Assembly: GCF_900095305.1 (NCBI RefSeq)
Contig: NZ_FMDO01000055.1
Coordinates: forward strand, 1 to 64,000
Direction of reading: 5' to 3'
DNA from: Proteiniborus sp. DW1
GTDB taxonomy: Bacteria > Bacillota > Clostridia > Tissierellales > Proteiniboraceae
Length of the DNA stretch: 64,000 bases
The notes below the pieces were generated by a model. It saw only the letters and a list, made by a program, of their open reading frames with translations, did not search any database and was not told the origin of the DNA. Both the position numbers and the translations under genes were made by a program. Positions within the stretch are counted from its first letter, which is position 1, and every line of letters starts with the position of its first letter. This document shows positions 63,031-64,000 of this stretch, one piece after another.

Positions 63031-64000
63031 ATTATTCATTAAAAACAACTTGACTATATGAGCTAATTCACTGTCTTCAATACTGATACTATAGCTATTC
63101 TCTAAAGGTTTTATAGATTTTTTAATCAGCATCAGTTCTTTTCTGTGTGCAGCCTTATATTCACTTAGATTTTCAAAACTCTTAGGCTCGTTACCGTTTA
63201 AAATATTATCCACTAGAAAACTTATATGTAATGCAATACCCATCTTAACATCATTTGATACTTTCACACTCAATTCTTTTTCAATATTTCTTATTACATA
63301 TTTCACCTTATCTGCTACTTCTTCTCCCTCAACAGCTAACATATGATCATTAAGGGATTTTCCTATTTTGAAAAACATCTCTTCCTCTTTAAGTATTTCT
63401 TTTATCTTATATATTCCAACTCCATCTAGTATTTCAATAGCAGGTATAAATGGAATATGACCTGTATCCATATCCATTGTACTTATTATAGCCAGAATAT
63501 TATATCTTTTTTTCATTTCATCTAGTCTTTTCATAAAACTTATACTATCTAAAATATTTATTGGAATAAGTTTGACTTGTCCTTCACTTCCGATCTGTTC
63601 TTCTATCAATTTAATTAATCGTTTTGAAGAACCTTCTCCTGTGAAGCAAGCAGAAATTATTACATTGGTTCTCTTATTATTTTTTCTTATTTTTTCATTA
63701 GCTTGGAAATTTTTCTCTACAGTAGAGTCGTAAATCTCGCTTAACTCATATCCCATTATAGCTTTTCTACAAATATCAATAACTAATGGAGTACTTATCA
63801 TATCAACAGTTCTACATTCTATTCCCGTATCTTCCATAATCATATCGCCAAAACTATTAAGAGAACCCATATCTACAAGTAATATTACACCCTTGCCTTC
63901 ATCTATTTCTAACACTTTTCTTTTTGCTATATCATACATAGTCTCAGGTTTCATACTAAGCGGCATATCTAAAGCCTCTGCATATTCTTCTCCTATGAGA
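63019..64000 (-). CDS. LevR-type sigma-54 activator with PTS domains (C-terminal part; runs off the window)
   Basis: The reading frame is open to base 64,000, so only the last 327 residues or so are seen. The N-terminal helix-turn-helix and AAA+ domain must lie beyond the edge. Visible are an EIIA-mannose-like domain (PLSMKPETMYDIAKRKV, GKGVILLVDMGSLNSFGDMI), an EIIB-like stretch (TNVIISACFTGEGSSKRLI) and a C-terminal PRD with the regulatory His in MGIALHISFLVDNI. PTS phosphorylation of such His residues sets the activity of the regulator. It would drive the PTS operon from the sigma-54 promoter 150 bp downstream. Confidence 0.9.
   Translation of the reverse strand, partial: LIGEEYAEALDMPLSMKPETMYDIAKRKVLEIDEGKGVILLVDMGSLNSFGDMIMEDTGIECRTVDMISTPLVIDICRKAIMGYELSEIYDSTVEKNFQANEKIRKNNKRTNVIISACFTGEGSSKRLIKLIEEQIGSEGQVKLIPINILDSISFMKRLDEMKKRYNILAIISTMDMDTGHIPFIPAIEILDGVGIYKIKEILKEEEMFFKIGKSLNDHMLAVEGEEVADKVKYVIRNIEKELSVKVSNDVKMGIALHISFLVDNILNGNEPKSFENLSEYKAAHRKELMLIKKSIKPLENSYSISIEDSELAHIVKLFLMNNTSV

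Overview
The window is AT-rich chromosomal DNA from an endospore-forming, anaerobic, low-GC Firmicute, most likely in the Clostridia and possibly a Tissierellales-like lineage. The sporulation genes (spoVG, spoVT, spoVB, yabP, yabQ, spoIIE), strong AGGAGG ribosome sites, a tyrS T-box leader, superoxide reductases, a hybrid-cluster protein and a Na+-pumping methylmalonyl-CoA decarboxylase all point that way. Nearly all genes lie on the minus strand, so the biological order runs from high to low coordinate.

40.3 kb down to 0.4 kb is the conserved Bacillus/Clostridium spoVG-to-lysS block: spoVG, glmU, prs, pth, mfd, prsA-like, spoVT, spoVB, mazG/yabN, hup, rqcP, yabP, yabQ, divIC, yabR, spoIIE, yabS, yabT, tilS, hpt, ftsH, then birA, an ECF S component, coaX, dusB, two poorly known genes, greA and lysS. 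It mixes cell-wall precursor and septum genes, translation and tRNA maintenance, and early and late sporulation. Between ftsH and birA sits an eight-gene operon (15.8 to 8.6 kb) for B12-dependent conversion of succinyl-CoA to methylmalonyl-CoA, epimerisation, and Na+-pumping decarboxylation to propionyl-CoA. It has a sigma-A-like promoter followed directly by a good CcpA (cre) site. BirA next door would biotinylate its carrier, and a cobalamin adenosyltransferase at 49.6 kb could supply the mutase cofactor.

40.7 to 53.7 kb is mixed: murC, an LCP wall enzyme, mscL, a ferredoxin-domain protein, a DUF881 protein, pgi, a PAS/PP2C phosphatase, an adenosyltransferase, hcp, a cupin and an rRNA methyltransferase. 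At 44,977-45,273 there is a gene that ordinary ORF calling misses. It has an in-frame TGA directly after a Cys codon and reads open on both sides, so it is a strong selenoprotein candidate. 53.8 to 59.6 kb holds two superoxide reductases, T-box/tyrS, a NUDIX hydrolase, a peroxiredoxin, a GDT1-type transporter with a Cys-rich tail and a small ferritin-like protein. 59.6 to 64 kb is a PTS operon (IIB-IIC-IIA-mupG) with a textbook sigma-54 promoter, repeated putative enhancer sites, and the C-terminal part of a LevR-type activator cut by the window edge.

Three families of short non-coding repeats lie between genes. Two of them (R1, three copies; R2, four copies) sit directly against the 3' ends or terminator T-tracts of minus-strand genes. 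The main regulatory signals readable by eye are the Spo0A-type 21-bp-spaced spoIIE promoter, the sigma-H spoVG promoter, the cre-controlled mutase promoter, a CRP/FNR-type palindrome before hcp, the sigma-54 PTS promoter and the tyrS T-box.
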